Assembly: GCF_001723685.1 (NCBI RefSeq) | Contig: NZ_MCBX01000021.1 | Location: 1 to 47,517 of the forward strand | DNA: 47,517 nucleotides | Source of the DNA: Candidatus Marithrix sp. Canyon 246 | GTDB taxonomy: Bacteria; Pseudomonadota; Gammaproteobacteria; Beggiatoales; Beggiatoaceae | Reading direction: 5' to 3' | Shown: positions 1 to 8,130 of the stretch, one piece after another | How the letters are laid out: each line of letters begins with the position of its first letter | Position numbering within the stretch: the stretch's first letter is position 1 | Notes under the pieces: generated by a model | Seen by the model: the letters and a program-made list of their open reading frames with translations, nothing else | Told to the model about the DNA's origin: nothing | The model's database searches: none | Program-made: the position numbers and the translations under genes

Positions 1-474
1 GAAGAAGATCTAACAATAAATGTTATTGCACCAATTATAAATAAAGTAGATTTCTTTTTATTTGATGAAGAAATAAGAAACTTTTACGAACAAAGTCTAA
101 TTTATAAAACCGAGAAATTTATATTTAATGGGATAACTGACTTTTTAGTATCAAGTGGTCTTAAATATAGTAAAAAACCTTATTTTTTTATTCAAGAATT
201 TAAAAAATCAAAAAAAAATGACGATCCACAACCACAACTTTTAGCAGAACTGATAAGTGCAGTAGAGCTAAATAATTGGAATACTATAAAGGGTGCTTAT
301 ATTATAGGAGAAAATTGGAATTTTGTTATTTTAGAAAGGTTTGAAAAACATAAATACCAATATTTTGTCAGTAGAACTTTTAATTGTACAAATATAGAAG
401 ATTTGAAAGGGATTTATAAGAATTTACTGTTTGTGAAAAATGAAATCATTGAGATGGTTAAAAGTGATGGTTAA
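1..474 (+). CDS. Nuclease-fold-like hypothetical protein, 5' end outside window
   Basis: Frame 1 is open from the first base to a TAA at 472-474, giving 157 residues without a start, so the gene begins upstream. The visible part has the layout of a PD-(D/E)XK core: an Asp in ITDFLV (about residue 48), then QEFKK (about residue 69) as the E-x-K strand, then the helix DPQPQLLAEL. Proteins of this kind are common, poorly characterised, type I restriction R-subunit-like hypotheticals. No neighbour in the window shows its partner. Nuclease activity is an inference from the motif spacing only. It is not in the supplied list of translated frames because it lacks a start, but codon use and the uninterrupted frame make it real. 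Confidence 0.6.
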   Translation, partial: EEDLTINVIAPIINKVDFFLFDEEIRNFYEQSLIYKTEKFIFNGITDFLVSSGLKYSKKPYFFIQEFKKSKKNDDPQPQLLAELISAVELNNWNTIKGAYIIGENWNFVILERFEKHKYQYFVSRTFNCTNIEDLKGIYKNLLFVKNEIIEMVKSDG

Positions 475-476
475 AT

Positions 477-501
477 CTGTCAGGTTTTGAAAACCTGACA
501 G
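477..501. terminator. Palindrome of the CCTGACAGG family, likely bidirectional terminator
   Basis: A 12-bp perfect stem (CTGTCAGGTTTT / AAAACCTGACAG) around a single central G begins three bases after the stop at 474 and is followed by GTTTT. It lies between the convergent ends of the nuclease-like gene and pfp, so it can serve both. It is the shortest and inverted-centre member of a family found at nine other places in this window. Confidence 0.6.
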
Positions 502-520
502 GTTTTGCTACGATTTAGAC

Positions 521-1783
521 TTATTTCAATTCATAAGTACTAGCTAATTTTTTCGCTATGCCGACATTTTTCAATTCGACATATTGTGGTAAACCATCTT
601 TATATGGAGGATAGTCTTCTCCTAAAATCAATGGTTGTAAATATTCACGGCAAGCTTCAGTAATACCAAAACCATCTTCAGAAATATATTCTGTTGGCAT
701 CATTTTTTCAACATTAGCCACATCAGCTAAATCTGCTGAGCCAATTTCCCAAGTATATGGATTATTAGATGTACGTACTACTGTTGGCATTACTGCATTT
801 TTACCAGCTACTGCTAATTCTACAGCGGCTTTACCTAAAGCATATGCTTGTTCAACATCTGTTTTAGATGCAATGTGACGAGCAGCGCGTTGTAAATAAT
901 CAGCTACTGCCCAATGATATTTATATCCTAAATTATCTTTAATCATTTGGGCAACTACTGGAGCTACACCGCCTAATTGAGCATGTCCAAACGCATCTTT
1001 ACCGCCAGCTTCAGCTAAAAATGTACCTTCAGCATTTTTAACACCTTCTGAAACTACAATCGAACAATAACCGTAAGTTTTAACAGCATGATCTACTTTT
1101 GCTAAGAATTTTTCTTGATCAAAAGTAATTTCAGGGAATAAAATAATATGTGGTGCATCACCTTCTTTTTCTGCGGCTATACCACCAGCAGCAGCAATCC
1201 AACCAGCATGTCTGCCCATTACTTCCATGACAAAAATCTTGGTTGAAGTTTTTGCCATTGAGGCTACATCAAAACTAGCTTCACGAATAGAAACTGCTAC
1301 ATATTTAGCTACTGAACCAAAACCCGGGCAGTTATCAGTAATTGGCAAATCATTATCAACAGTCTTTGGTACACCAACACAAGTGATTGGATAACCCATT
1401 TTTTCGCCAATTTGTGATATTTTATGTGAAGTATCTTGAGAATCCCCACCACCATTATAGAAAAAATAACCAATATCATGTGCCTTAAACACTTCAATTA
1501 AACGCTCATATTCAGCCTTGCTTTCTTCTAAACCTTTTAATTTAAAACGGCAAGAGCCAAAAGCTCCAGATGGTGTATGACGTAAAGCAGCAATATCAGC
1601 ATCAGATTCTTGACTAGTATCAATTAAATCTTCTGTTAAAGCTCCAATAATACCATTACGCCCAGCATAGACTTTTCCGATTTTATCTGGATGTTGACGC
1701 GCGGTTTCAATAACACCACAAGCACTAGCATTAATAACGGCTGTAACACCACCGGATTGGGCATAAAAAGCATTTTTTGGCAT
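521..1783 (-). CDS. pfp: Pyrophosphate-dependent 6-phosphofructokinase
   Basis: Phosphorylates fructose 6-phosphate, using pyrophosphate rather than ATP in this subgroup, and is reversible. The 420-residue protein has the whole phosphofructokinase fold: AQSGGVTAVIN at the N-terminus, NGGGDSQDT (about residue 109), PKTVDNDL (about residue 139) with the catalytic Asp, and MEVMGRHAGW. The Asp that follows GGG, where ATP enzymes have Gly, and the Lys in PKTVDND, where ATP enzymes have PGT, are the two residues that define PPi dependence. The start is supported by GGAGAAG upstream of the ATG. It stands alone downstream of infA. In autotrophic sulfur and methane oxidisers such enzymes can also work in the fructose bisphosphatase direction; that role here is inference. 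Confidence 0.93.
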   Translation of the reverse strand: MPKNAFYAQSGGVTAVINASACGVIETARQHPDKIGKVYAGRNGIIGALTEDLIDTSQESDADIAALRHTPSGAFGSCRFKLKGLEESKAEYERLIEVFKAHDIGYFFYNGGGDSQDTSHKISQIGEKMGYPITCVGVPKTVDNDLPITDNCPGFGSVAKYVAVSIREASFDVASMAKTSTKIFVMEVMGRHAGWIAAAGGIAAEKEGDAPHIILFPEITFDQEKFLAKVDHAVKTYGYCSIVVSEGVKNAEGTFLAEAGGKDAFGHAQLGGVAPVVAQMIKDNLGYKYHWAVADYLQRAARHIASKTDVEQAYALGKAAVELAVAGKNAVMPTVVRTSNNPYTWEIGSADLADVANVEKMMPTEYISEDGFGITEACREYLQPLILGEDYPPYKDGLPQYVELKNVGIAKKLASTYELK

Positions 1784-1865
1784 AAGCTTCTCCTTTTTTA
1801 GGTTAAAAGCTTATGATTATACTAAATTCTGTAAAGATTATGTGAAAGTGAGGTGAAATAAATAA

Positions 1866-2084
1866 TTAGCGAGCGCGATAAGTTATACGCCCTTTAGTGA
1901 GATCATAAGGTGTTAATTGTACTGTGACTTTATCACCTGTTAATATGCGGATATAATGTTTACGCATTCTTCCTGAAATATGCGCAGTAACAATATGGTC
2001 ATTTTCTAATTTGACACGGAATGTAGTATTAGGCAAAGTTTCTACAACTGTACCATCCATTTCAATGTTATCTTCTTTAGGCAT
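1866..2084 (-). CDS. infA: Translation initiation factor IF-1
   Basis: A 72-residue single OB-fold protein of exactly the usual length, starting [20 protein letters not shown] and ending [11 protein letters not shown]-1 binds the A site of the 30S subunit during initiation. It sits 33 bases downstream of tatD on the same strand and 82 bases upstream of pfp. All family landmarks are present ([16 protein letters not shown]). Nothing odd is visible. Confidence 0.97.
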   Translation of the reverse strand: MPKEDNIEMDGTVVETLPNTTFRVKLENDHIVTAHISGRMRKHYIRILTGDKVTVQLTPYDLTKGRITYRAR

Positions 2085-2117
2085 AAATTCTTTATTAGTA
2101 CTTAATAATATTTAATA

Positions 2118-2888
2118 TTACACTTTAATATATTTGCTATTTAATTGCAAGAAATTATTTGTGGTTGCTTGTGCAATATTATCAAAACTATCTTGCCTTA
2201 AATTAGCAATATATTCAGCTACATGTCGTACATAAGCTGGTTGATTGGTTTTGCCACGATATGGCACTGGAGCTAAATAAGGTGAATCTGTTTCTACCAA
2301 CATACGATCTAAAGGCATTTTTTTGGCGACATCTTGTATCTGTTTGGCACTTTTAAAAGTGACAATGCCGGAAAAAGAAATATAAAATCCCATATCCATA
2401 GCTTTTTGAGCCACTTCCCAATTTTCAACAAAACAGTGCATGATGCCACCAACTGCAGCTGCATTTTCCTCACTTAAAATTCGCAAAGTATCTTCTGCTG
2501 CATCACGAGTATGAATAATCAAGGGTTTATCAATTTCTTTAGCTGCTTGAATATGTCTGCGAAAACGCTGTTGTTGCCAACTTAAATCACCTTCATTACG
2601 AAAATAATCTAAACCAGTTTCGCCTATGGCAATAACCTTGGCATCATCAGCTAAATTGATAAGTGTATCAACATCAACAGTCAAATCTGGATCAGTAGTT
2701 GGATGAATACCTACTGATGTATAGACATTATCCATACGTTGGGTAATATCTAATAAAGTAGGAACATGATCCAAATTAATAGCAACAGTTAAAAAATAGC
2801 TCACACCTTGAGCTTGAGCATCAGCAACCAGAGTTTCTGGATTACTATTTTTAATTAAATCTAAATGGCAATGTGAATCAACTAACAT
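2118..2888 (-). CDS. tatD: TatD family metal-dependent hydrolase (DNase)
   Basis: A 256-residue TIM-barrel metallohydrolase of the TatD/YcfH family; members are Mg-dependent 3'-5' exonucleases or deoxyribonucleases in the cytoplasm. Metal ligands are visible in order: DSHCHLD at residues 4-10, GETGLDYF, IIHTRDA, GIMHCF and VETDSPYL. The open frame extends 22 codons further upstream, but the ATG at 2888 places the DSHCHL motif at the usual distance from the N-terminus, so I use it. That start is only 4 bases after the end of the DUF4189 gene. It precedes infA in the same direction. TatD, YcfH and YjjV paralogues cannot be told apart confidently by eye. Confidence 0.93.
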   Translation of the reverse strand: MLVDSHCHLDLIKNSNPETLVADAQAQGVSYFLTVAINLDHVPTLLDITQRMDNVYTSVGIHPTTDPDLTVDVDTLINLADDAKVIAIGETGLDYFRNEGDLSWQQQRFRRHIQAAKEIDKPLIIHTRDAAEDTLRILSEENAAAVGGIMHCFVENWEVAQKAMDMGFYISFSGIVTFKSAKQIQDVAKKMPLDRMLVETDSPYLAPVPYRGKTNQPAYVRHVAEYIANLRQDSFDNIAQATTNNFLQLNSKYIKV

Positions 2889-2892
2889 AAAA

Positions 2893-3273
2893 TTATCTAT
2901 TAGTACATACTGTACGAATAACACGGCAACGATTCGTATAGCGGCTACATACATTTAAAGCATGACGTTTAGCTGTTGTTCTTTGAACACCCGAACCGAA
3001 GCCAAATTTACCATTATAGCCTTTAGCGAGTGCGCCGCAACCATTTTTAAATCCAACGATTACTTTGCAATCTTTTTTGCTTGCGCGTATTCGACATAAA
3101 CGTATTGCTCGTCTCTTTGCAGAATATTGATTCTTATAATTATAAGAATAACCATGTGCGCCAGTTGAGCTAGAATAAGCAATTGCACCATATTTATTTG
3201 CTGCAAAAGCTGATTGATGACTTAAAACTAGTACTATGCTTAATACTAAGTTAATATTAAATGTGCGTGACAT
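2893..3273 (-). CDS. Secreted DUF4189-type protein
   Basis: A 126-residue exported protein. The ATG at 3273 is preceded by GGAG at a good spacing, while the longer open frame to 3312 would run into the hairpin and has no ribosome site. Residues 1-24 are a clear signal peptide (positive start, hydrophobic NINLVLSIVLVLS, cleavage after SAFA). The mature part, YGAIAYSSSTGAHGYSYN followed by four paired cysteines, matches the DUF4189 domain, in which a YGAIA-like strand and Cys pairs recur. Function is unknown for the family. It lies between glgP and tatD and nearly touches tatD, so the two may share a transcript. Confidence 0.8.
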   Translation of the reverse strand: MSRTFNINLVLSIVLVLSHQSAFAANKYGAIAYSSSTGAHGYSYNYKNQYSAKRRAIRLCRIRASKKDCKVIVGFKNGCGALAKGYNGKFGFGSGVQRTTAKRHALNVCSRYTNRCRVIRTVCTNR

Positions 3274-3291
3274 AAAGGGTCTCCGATTAAT

Positions 3292-3330
3292 AACCCCTAT
3301 TGATAATATCACATATTATCAATAGGGGTT
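3292..3330. repeat. 17-bp perfect stem-loop covering the glgP stop codon
   Basis: The arms 3292-3308 and 3314-3330 are exact reverse complements around the 5-base loop TCACA, which contains the TGA stop of glgP (3309-3311). No strong T run follows on the minus strand, so it may be a weak terminator or an mRNA-stabilising structure between glgP and the DUF4189 gene rather than a classic intrinsic terminator. Confidence 0.6.
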
Positions 3331-5768
3331 GGTTTTAATCCCCAAATTTCATCGGAATATTCTTTAATAGTACGATCAGAGGAGAATTTACCCATATTTG
3401 CTACATTTAATATTGTTTTACGTGTCCATTCTTGTTGATTTTTATACAAATCATCAACTCGTTGTTGGCATTTGATATAGTCTTCATAGTCTGCTAATAA
3501 CATAAAATTATCATTGTCATATGTCAGCGCGTCAACAATTGATTGAAAAATTGACGGTTCACTTGGCAAGAAATATCCTGAACTTATCATATCTAATACT
3601 TGTTTCAGTTCTTTATTTGCATGATAATAATCCCAAGAATGATAGCCTTGTTGCCGCAATGATGCTACACCTTCAGTGGTTAAACCAAAAATGAAAAAAT
3701 TATCTGCACCAACTTCTTCACGAATTTCTATATTAGCACCATCTAATGTACCAATGGTTAAAGCACCATTTAAAGCCAGTTTCATATTGCCAGTGCCTGA
3801 TGCTTCTAAACCGGCGGTAGAAATTTGTTCTGATAAATCAGCGGCTGGAATAATTTTTAAGGCATTGGAAACATCATAATTAGGAATAAATACTACTTTT
3901 AAACGCCCAGCTACGATTAGATCATTATTAACAACATCGGCGACACTATTAATTAATTTAATGATTAATTTTGCCATCATATAACCAGCAGCTGCTTTAC
4001 CAGCAAAAATCACAGTGCGTGGCACTATATCAATTTCAGGATTTGCACGAATACGATTATACAAAGTAATAACATGCAAGATATTCAGCAATTGCCGCTT
4101 ATATTCGTGCATACGCTTGATTTGCACATCAAACATGGAATTAGGATTAATTTCAATACCTAATTTTTGTTGAATAAAATCTGCGAGTTTTTGCTTATTG
4201 TTGTGCTTAATTTGTTTAAATTCAGCGCAAAAATTCTCATCATTTGCTAATGGTATTAAGTTTTTCAGCTCAGCAAGATCTTTTCTCCAACCACTACCAA
4301 TGCGATTATTAATTAACTGTGTTAATTCTGTATTCGCCTCTTCAAGCCAGCGACGTGGAGTAATACCGTTAGTCTTGTTGATAATTTTATCGGGATATAA
4401 ACGGTCAAAGTCATTAAATAATGTAGTTTTCATTAAATGGGTGTGCAATTCTGCTACCCCATTGACTTTATGACTACCAATAATAGCCAAATGACTCATA
4501 CGAATATGTCTTTCACCATCTTCACCAATAATAGACATACGTCTTAATATATCTATATCATCGGGATAACGCGAACGAACTTGTTGTAAAAACTCATGAT
4601 TTATTTGATAAATAATTACTAAATGGCGGGGTAATAATTTTTCTAATAAATTAACTGACCATGTTTCTAAGGCTTCAGGTAATAGAGTGTGATTGGTATA
4701 TCCAAAAATATTGCGACTAATATTCCATGCTTCATTCCAAGAAAGATGATAATTATCTAATAATAAGCGTAATAATTCAGGTATAGCTAATACTGGATGA
4801 GTATCATTAAGTTGAATCGCAATATGATCTGCTAAATTGCGAATATCATCATTATTTAATAAATAGCGGCGAATAATGTCTTGTATTGAGGCTGAGATAA
4901 AGAAATATTCTTGGCGTAATCGTAATTCACGCCCCATTTGTGTGCTATCATCAGGATATAAGACTTTAGACAAATTCTCAGAATCATTTTTATCTTCAAC
5001 AGCTTTAACATATTCACCGACATTAAAGCAGTCTAAATCAAATTCGCGTGAAGATTTAGCCGCCCAAAGACGCATATAATTAACATTAGAAGTGCCATAA
5101 CCTTGCATTGGCGTATCATAAGCCATAGCCATTACGTCATCAGTATTTTTCCAATGATAACTTTTATATCCTTGATCATTATCATACTCAACAATATTGC
5201 CACCAAAACGAATATGATATAATAATTCAGGGCGTGGAAATTCCCAAGGATTGTTATAGCGCAACCAATTATCAGGTTGTTCTAATTGAAATCCATCATG
5301 AATACGTTGATAAAACATACCATACTCATAACGAATACCATAACCATATCCGGGTAAATTTAAACTCGCCATTGAATCTAGGAAACAAGCGGCTAAACGT
5401 CCTAAACCACCATTACCAAGAGCTGGATCAGGTTCTAAATCAGACAATTTTTCTAATGAAAGCCCTAATTCCTTTAAGACTTGATCACACTGATCATAAA
5501 TACCTAAATTTAATAAATTTTTTACTAAAAATCGTCCAGTTAAAAATTCTAATGACAAATAATATACTCTTTTAGCATTTTGCTTACGATATTCATCAAT
5601 AGTAGTCATCCAATGTTCAGTTAGATAATCATTTAGAGTATAAGCAAGAGCATTAAACCAATCTAATTCAGTTGCCGTTTGCGATGGTTTGGCAACTGTA
5701 TGACGTAAATGCTTTAAAATATCTTCCTTAATATGAGCTGCATTTAGTTTATTTATATTGTTATTCAT
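3309..5768 (-). CDS. glgP: Glycogen/maltodextrin phosphorylase
   Basis: Releases glucose 1-phosphate from alpha-1,4-glucan ends with pyridoxal phosphate. The 819-residue length is usual for the family. The PLP lysine is Lys663 in EASGTGNMKLALNG; the active-site and dimer landmarks YYLSLEFLTGR, LGNGGLGRLAACFLDS, IQLNDTHP and MHEYKRQ are intact. It is the first gene of the pfp-infA-tatD-DUF4189 stretch read on this strand, though operon membership is uncertain because a strong hairpin closes it. The branching enzyme gene glgB lies far away at the right end of the window, so the glycogen genes are not clustered here. Confidence 0.97.
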   Translation of the reverse strand: MNNNINKLNAAHIKEDILKHLRHTVAKPSQTATELDWFNALAYTLNDYLTEHWMTTIDEYRKQNAKRVYYLSLEFLTGRFLVKNLLNLGIYDQCDQVLKELGLSLEKLSDLEPDPALGNGGLGRLAACFLDSMASLNLPGYGYGIRYEYGMFYQRIHDGFQLEQPDNWLRYNNPWEFPRPELLYHIRFGGNIVEYDNDQGYKSYHWKNTDDVMAMAYDTPMQGYGTSNVNYMRLWAAKSSREFDLDCFNVGEYVKAVEDKNDSENLSKVLYPDDSTQMGRELRLRQEYFFISASIQDIIRRYLLNNDDIRNLADHIAIQLNDTHPVLAIPELLRLLLDNYHLSWNEAWNISRNIFGYTNHTLLPEALETWSVNLLEKLLPRHLVIIYQINHEFLQQVRSRYPDDIDILRRMSIIGEDGERHIRMSHLAIIGSHKVNGVAELHTHLMKTTLFNDFDRLYPDKIINKTNGITPRRWLEEANTELTQLINNRIGSGWRKDLAELKNLIPLANDENFCAEFKQIKHNNKQKLADFIQQKLGIEINPNSMFDVQIKRMHEYKRQLLNILHVITLYNRIRANPEIDIVPRTVIFAGKAAAGYMMAKLIIKLINSVADVVNNDLIVAGRLKVVFIPNYDVSNALKIIPAADLSEQISTAGLEASGTGNMKLALNGALTIGTLDGANIEIREEVGADNFFIFGLTTEGVASLRQQGYHSWDYYHANKELKQVLDMISSGYFLPSEPSIFQSIVDALTYDNDNFMLLADYEDYIKCQQRVDDLYKNQQEWTRKTILNVANMGKFSSDRTIKEYSDEIWGLKPTPIDNM

Positions 5769-5795
5769 TGTGAAATGTGGTTTTAAATATGTTTT

Positions 5796-5820
5796 AGATG
5801 AGCAAAAAATATGCTCATCT
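5796..5820. repeat. Short inverted repeat between SH3 gene and glgP
   Basis: AGATGAGCA (5796-5804) and TGCTCATCT (5812-5820) form a 9-bp stem with a 7-base loop. On the minus strand, the coding strand here, it is followed by A residues, so a terminator for the upstream gene is doubtful. It could be an operator near the glgP promoter. Confidence 0.35.
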
Positions 5821-5828
5821 ATATATTT

Positions 5829-6809
5829 TTATTCTGGCTTAATTAAAGCTGCTATTTGACTGATTTGATTTAACAGTTTCTGTTTTTGTTGATAATTGGT
5901 TTTTTTAATTACCTGCTGTAACATTGAAATTTGCATTTGCAAATATTCAAAATCTTCTTGTGGTAATCGTACAGGAGTTTTAGATGAACCAATAAACTTA
6001 GTGATATTGTCTAATGCTTGATTAGCATATTTACCAGTAGGATGAAATTTCAAATATTTACCGCTAGTATCATAAACTCGTTGAAATTCACATTCAAAAA
6101 AACCTTCACATTCTCCACCAAAACCATTTTCTATAGCAGCCCATGCAATTTCATCTGAAATTGGTAATTGATAATATTTATCATGCAAATCCCAATATGT
6201 CTGAGAATTAATAAGCCATGTATCTTGAACTTCATCAAAATAAATCAAGTATCTTTGTTGCTGTCTTTCTACCCAACGGCGATAAGGAGCTAAATAGGAT
6301 TTATTAACATCAAGTTTATGAATTGCGGTTTGTAGAGATGATAAATGTAATAATGCTAATTCAGCGGCAATATCAGCGGGATATTTGATCTGATTCTGAG
6401 CTGTAAACAGAAAATCTGTCAATTCCATCTGTTTAGAGACAGTTAAATTAGCTTGTAATTGTTTTTGTACTAGTTCAAGGTATGCTTGAGCGCGTTGTGA
6501 AGTATCAAAATTACTAAATTTTTTACCAAAAATCCAGCCTTTTTTACCATCTGAAGTTTTAATTTTATACCAATAATCTAAAACTGAACGAATCTTTGCA
6601 GGTGCTGCGGAACGTTTAATTTCTTTAATAATAGTACCAATTCGCAACTTTTTAGTCAAACGAGCATAACGATATGGGCTAATACGTACATGTACCCTAT
6701 AATCGCTAATGATTCTATAATCGCTTGCCGCCACAGCGGTATTGAGAAATGGAACAGATAAAAATAACAATAAGAAACTGCTGATGAAACTCTTACTAAA
6801 ATAATTCAT
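5829..6809 (-). CDS. Secreted SH3-like domain protein
   Basis: A 326-residue exported protein: signal peptide at residues 1-28 (SFLLLFLSVPFLNTAVAA), then a bacterial SH3 domain at about 30-100 (RVHVRISPYRYARL ... WYKIKTSDGKKGWIFGKKF). The remainder is helical with no family I recognise; GGECEGFFECEF near residue 230 holds two close cysteines. Bacterial SH3 domains often bind cell-wall peptides, so a periplasmic or envelope role is likely but unproven. It is 26 bases downstream of thrC on the same strand and could be co-transcribed. Confidence 0.75.
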   Translation of the reverse strand: MNYFSKSFISSFLLLFLSVPFLNTAVAASDYRIISDYRVHVRISPYRYARLTKKLRIGTIIKEIKRSAAPAKIRSVLDYWYKIKTSDGKKGWIFGKKFSNFDTSQRAQAYLELVQKQLQANLTVSKQMELTDFLFTAQNQIKYPADIAAELALLHLSSLQTAIHKLDVNKSYLAPYRRWVERQQQRYLIYFDEVQDTWLINSQTYWDLHDKYYQLPISDEIAWAAIENGFGGECEGFFECEFQRVYDTSGKYLKFHPTGKYANQALDNITKFIGSSKTPVRLPQEDFEYLQMQISMLQQVIKKTNYQQKQKLLNQISQIAALIKPE

Positions 6810-6835
6810 TGTTAATGCCTTATATTGAGTTGAAA

Positions 6836-7900
6836 TTAATCCATATTCTGCAAAATCGCCGCTTTAACTTCTTCAAGTTGAGCTTTGATCTTAATTAAAG
6901 GAGCTGTGCTTTGACTAATTGCAGTGTCAGGATCTTTTAAACCATGCCCAGTCAGTGTACAAGTTATAACACTTCCTTCTGGAATTCTACCACTTTTTAT
7001 ATCTTTTATCGCACCTGCGATTGAAATTGCTGATGCAGGTTCACAAAAAATACCTTCTTTTTCTGCTAATAATTTTTGTGCTGCTAAAATTTCTTCATCA
7101 GAAAATTCATCAAACCAACCACCAGAATCTTGTTGAGCGGTTACTGCTTTATCCCAACTTTGTGGATTACCAATACGAATAGCAGTTGCGATAGTTTCAG
7201 GATTTTCTACTGGTTTACCACGTAAAAATGGCGCGGCACCACTGGCTTGATAACCACACATTTTCGGCTGTTTATTTGAAAATTCACTAAATCCCATCCA
7301 ATAAGCACTGATATTACCAGCATTACCCACAGGCAGGCAATGGTAATCAGGTGCTCTACCAAGTGCTTCAATAATTTCAAAAGCGGCGGTTTTTTGACCT
7401 TGTAAACGATATGGGTTAATAGAATTAACAATAGTAATAGGTGCATGATCTGCAACTTCTTTTACTAATCGCATACCATCATCAAAATTACCTTTAATTT
7501 GAAGTATAATGGCACCGTGCATCATAGCCTGCGCCAATTTACCTTGAGCAATTTTACCTTCAGGAATAAGTACAAATGAAGTAATACCGGCTCTAGCACT
7601 ATAAGCAGCGGCACTAGCAGAGGTATTACCAGTAGAGGCGCAAACGGTAGCTTTACTACCTGCTTCAACAGCCTTAGTAATAGCCATAGTCATACCACGG
7701 TCTTTAAAGGAACCGGTAGGATTTAAGCCTTCATATTTTACGTAAATATCAACATCTATCCCTAAAATTTTAGGGATATTATGAAGACGTATAAGGGGCG
7801 TATTACCTTCGGTTAAACTAATAATACGAGTATCGTCTTTTATGGGTAAATAATCACGATATTTATCAATAAGTCCAATATAACGAGAAGCTTTTAACAT
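6836..7900 (-). CDS. thrC: Threonine synthase
   Basis: Converts O-phosphohomoserine to threonine with PLP, the last step of threonine synthesis. The 354-residue protein belongs to the short fold-type II class. The PLP lysine is Lys66 in [10 protein letters not shown]; the phosphate-binding loop [13 protein letters not shown] and the [11 protein letters not shown] segment are intact. It is not next to hom or thrB here. The ATG at 7900 is followed by [19 protein letters not shown], the usual family start. Confidence 0.95.
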   Translation of the reverse strand: MLKASRYIGLIDKYRDYLPIKDDTRIISLTEGNTPLIRLHNIPKILGIDVDIYVKYEGLNPTGSFKDRGMTMAITKAVEAGSKATVCASTGNTSASAAAYSARAGITSFVLIPEGKIAQGKLAQAMMHGAIILQIKGNFDDGMRLVKEVADHAPITIVNSINPYRLQGQKTAAFEIIEALGRAPDYHCLPVGNAGNISAYWMGFSEFSNKQPKMCGYQASGAAPFLRGKPVENPETIATAIRIGNPQSWDKAVTAQQDSGGWFDEFSDEEILAAQKLLAEKEGIFCEPASAISIAGAIKDIKSGRIPEGSVITCTLTGHGLKDPDTAISQSTAPLIKIKAQLEEVKAAILQNMD

Positions 7901-7959
7901 AAAAATCTTAAAATTTGTAAATAAAAAAGAATTATATTAACAAATTTTGAAATTAAGAC

Positions 7960-7988
7960 TTGTATTATTTTAAACGACGTGATAGAAT
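7960..7988 (+). promoter_or_regulatory. Sigma-70 type promoter for the tRNA
   Basis: TTGTAT (7960-7965), 17-base spacer, TAGAAT (7983-7988), followed by a GC-containing discriminator GCGTTCG. Transcription would begin near 7995, leaving a leader of about 15 bases before the tRNA. A G/C discriminator fits growth-rate controlled stable RNA promoters in general. Confidence 0.6.
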
Positions 7989-8009
7989 GCGTTCGATTTT
8001 TAAAATTTA

Positions 8010-8086
8010 GGGCCTGTAGCTCAGTTGGTTAGAGCAATCGACTCATAATCGATTGGTCGTAGGTTCGAGTCCTACCAGGCCCACCA
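8010..8086 (+). tRNA. tRNA with CAU anticodon, probably tRNA-Ile2 (lysidine type)
   Basis: All four stems fold: acceptor GGGCCTG/CAGGCCC, D stem GCTC/GAGC, anticodon stem ATCGA/TCGAT with loop CTCATAA, T stem GTAGG/CCTAC with TTCGAGT. CCA is encoded at 8084-8086. The anticodon CAT (8044-8046) would be Met unless modified. C4-G69, C5-G68 and C29-G41 pairs, and the variable loop TGGTC, match E. coli tRNA-Ile2 rather than elongator tRNA-Met, so I favour an Ile tRNA whose C34 is converted to lysidine by TilS and which reads AUA. It is the only RNA gene seen in the window and points against its minus-strand neighbours. Confidence 0.92.
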
Positions 8087-8094
8087 TCTTTTTT

Positions 8095-8129
8095 AAGACC
8101 TGACAGGTTTTTAAAACCTGTCAGGTCTT
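8095..8129. terminator. CCTGACAGG-family palindrome, bidirectional terminator
   Basis: A 17-bp perfect stem (8095-8111 with 8113-8129) around one T, followed by TTTTT on the plus strand and preceded by TTTTTT-rich sequence for the other side. It starts 9 bases after the tRNA and ends 2 bases before the glmS stop, so it can end both convergent transcripts. Confidence 0.75.
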
Positions 8130-8130
8130 T

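Noticed and set aside
8010-8086. tRNA-Met (CAT anticodon)
   Set aside because: Acceptor and anticodon stem pairs fit tRNA-Ile2 better than elongator Met; initiator features such as three GC pairs in the anticodon stem are absent.
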